DNA of 6,047 nt from Sphingopyxis sp. (GTDB lineage: Bacteria; Pseudomonadota; Alphaproteobacteria; Sphingomonadales; Sphingomonadaceae). Position 1 is the stretch's first letter, and each line of letters opens with the position of its first letter. Made by a program: the position numbers and the translations under genes. Of the stretch, positions 5,601 to 6,047 are shown piece by piece. The DNA lies in assembly GCA_012035435.1 (NCBI GenBank), contig JAAUPH010000157.1:1-6047 (forward strand), in the 5' to 3' direction. Below the pieces are notes generated by a model. It ran no database searches, was not told the origin of the DNA, and saw only the letters and a list, made by a program, of their open reading frames with translations.

Positions 5601-6047
5601 AGCTTCGGGGCCAGCAGCCGTCTCATCGAGCGGGCGGGCGGCACCTATACCGTCAGCCGCAACGGCGCACCGGCAGTGACCATCGACGAGGGCGAATCCT
5701 TCCTTGCCCAGGACGGCGATCGCCTCGACCTGCCTGGTATCACGCAGATGTTGACCGAGGCCGCGCTGGGGGTGCCGCTGGGCGCGCGCGGCGACAAGAT
5801 CGCCTGGCCCTATCCACTTGAGGGTGTGGCGCTGGATCAACTTGATTTCGGGACGCCGAATGCGGCGGTTAAGCTTTTTAGCGAGGAAAGAGCCGCCACA
5901 AGCGCCACCATTCGCAATGCGCGCACCGGGGACGCGTTACGCTTTGACTTTGACCCGCAGAGTGTGGATACCTTGGGCGTATGGTTGACGCGCGGTGGCT
6001 GGCGTGGCTATCATCACTTGGCCGTTGAACCAGGTATCGGTGCGCCC
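5601..6047 (+). CDS. Aldose 1-epimerase-like (galactose mutarotase superfamily) protein, partial, fused to TfuA remnant
   Basis: One frame is open from ATG 5472 to the right edge at 6047 with no stop. Its first ~43 codons are the second half of the TfuA core. From about 5712 the reading GDRLDLPGITQMLTEAALG, then KIAWPYPLEGVALDQLDFG, then DPQSVDTLGVWLTRGGWRGY and HHLAVEPGIGAP resembles the C-terminal half of aldose-epimerase-like proteins, which interconvert sugar anomers. In these a late G-V/L-W-x-x-x-GGW-x-GYHH-x-A-x-EP segment is typical, with the Glu the probable catalytic base. Residues between about 5601 and 5712 (RAGGTYTVSRNGAPAVTIDE) are not assigned. Codon use from about 5820 on (GTT, CTT, TTT, AGA) looks less GC-biased than in the preceding fragments. 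The protein continues beyond the window. Confidence 0.5.

Noticed and set aside
4340..5720. Integron cassette array or phage-mediated gene capture as the cause of the fragment mosaic
   Set aside because: No integrase, attC-like imperfect hairpins at the joins, or repeated core sites were seen; the fragments are truncated mid-domain rather than being whole genes.
5274..5840. 188-codon minus-strand open frame across the TfuA/epimerase region
   Set aside because: It has no family resemblance, while the plus strand carries recognisable TfuA and epimerase-like motifs; taken as a shadow.
1..6047. A previously undescribed multi-gene system (defence, RiPP cluster or regulatory island)
   Set aside because: No set of intact neighbouring genes supports one; the only specialised hint, TfuA, is a fragment without YcaO or precursor, inside a probable chimera.

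Overview
The window comes from a GC-rich alphaproteobacterium, most likely a member of the Sphingomonadales. The reasons are: a DUF6456-type protein at the left edge; an alphaproteobacterial-style UvrA (CPVSGF in the first zinc-finger position); an exact GTTC-N7-GTTC LexA box in front of uvrA; a secreted UrcA-family protein; and a short C-rich/G-rich palindromic repeat of a kind scattered through sphingomonad-like genomes. No tRNA, rRNA, CRISPR array, transposase or integrase was seen.

Left part (1-3960). This looks like ordinary chromosome. The 3' end of a DUF6456 gene reads rightward from the window edge and converges on uvrA, which reads leftward (206-3123) and is preceded by an SOS box at 3134-3148. 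A non-coding stretch (3149-3497) separates uvrA from a divergently oriented urcA-family gene (3498-3827). That gene converges on a leftward gene with a C-terminal LytTR DNA-binding domain. uvrA is interrupted by one missing base after position 1462. The DUF6456 frame also needs one missing base near 157. UvrA further carries an in-frame palindromic repeat insertion.

Right part (about 4340-6047). This does not look like ordinary chromosome. Short pieces of unrelated genes follow one another on both strands with no complete large gene: an acyl-CoA synthetase (AMP-binding) piece (+), a possible transglutaminase-fold piece (-), a 42-codon ORF followed by a hairpin terminator (-), the last ~65 residues of a GGDEF diguanylate cyclase (-), a TolC/outer-membrane-factor C-terminal piece (+), a TfuA-domain piece (+), and an aldose-epimerase-like piece running off the right edge (+). 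At several joins both flanking genes can be read through the same ~15-30 bases. The GGDEF and TfuA pieces each need one missing base restored, as uvrA and DUF6456 do.

How the genes work together: uvrA under LexA is a coherent nucleotide-excision-repair/SOS unit. The LytTR fragment and the mosaic pieces form no recognisable pathway. The most economical reading of the right part is a chimeric assembly (or chimeric amplified DNA) from error-prone reads. A real graveyard of gene remnants cannot be excluded from sequence alone. The TfuA piece is the only hint of a specialised system (YcaO/TfuA peptide-backbone thioamidation), but no YcaO or precursor peptide is present in the window.
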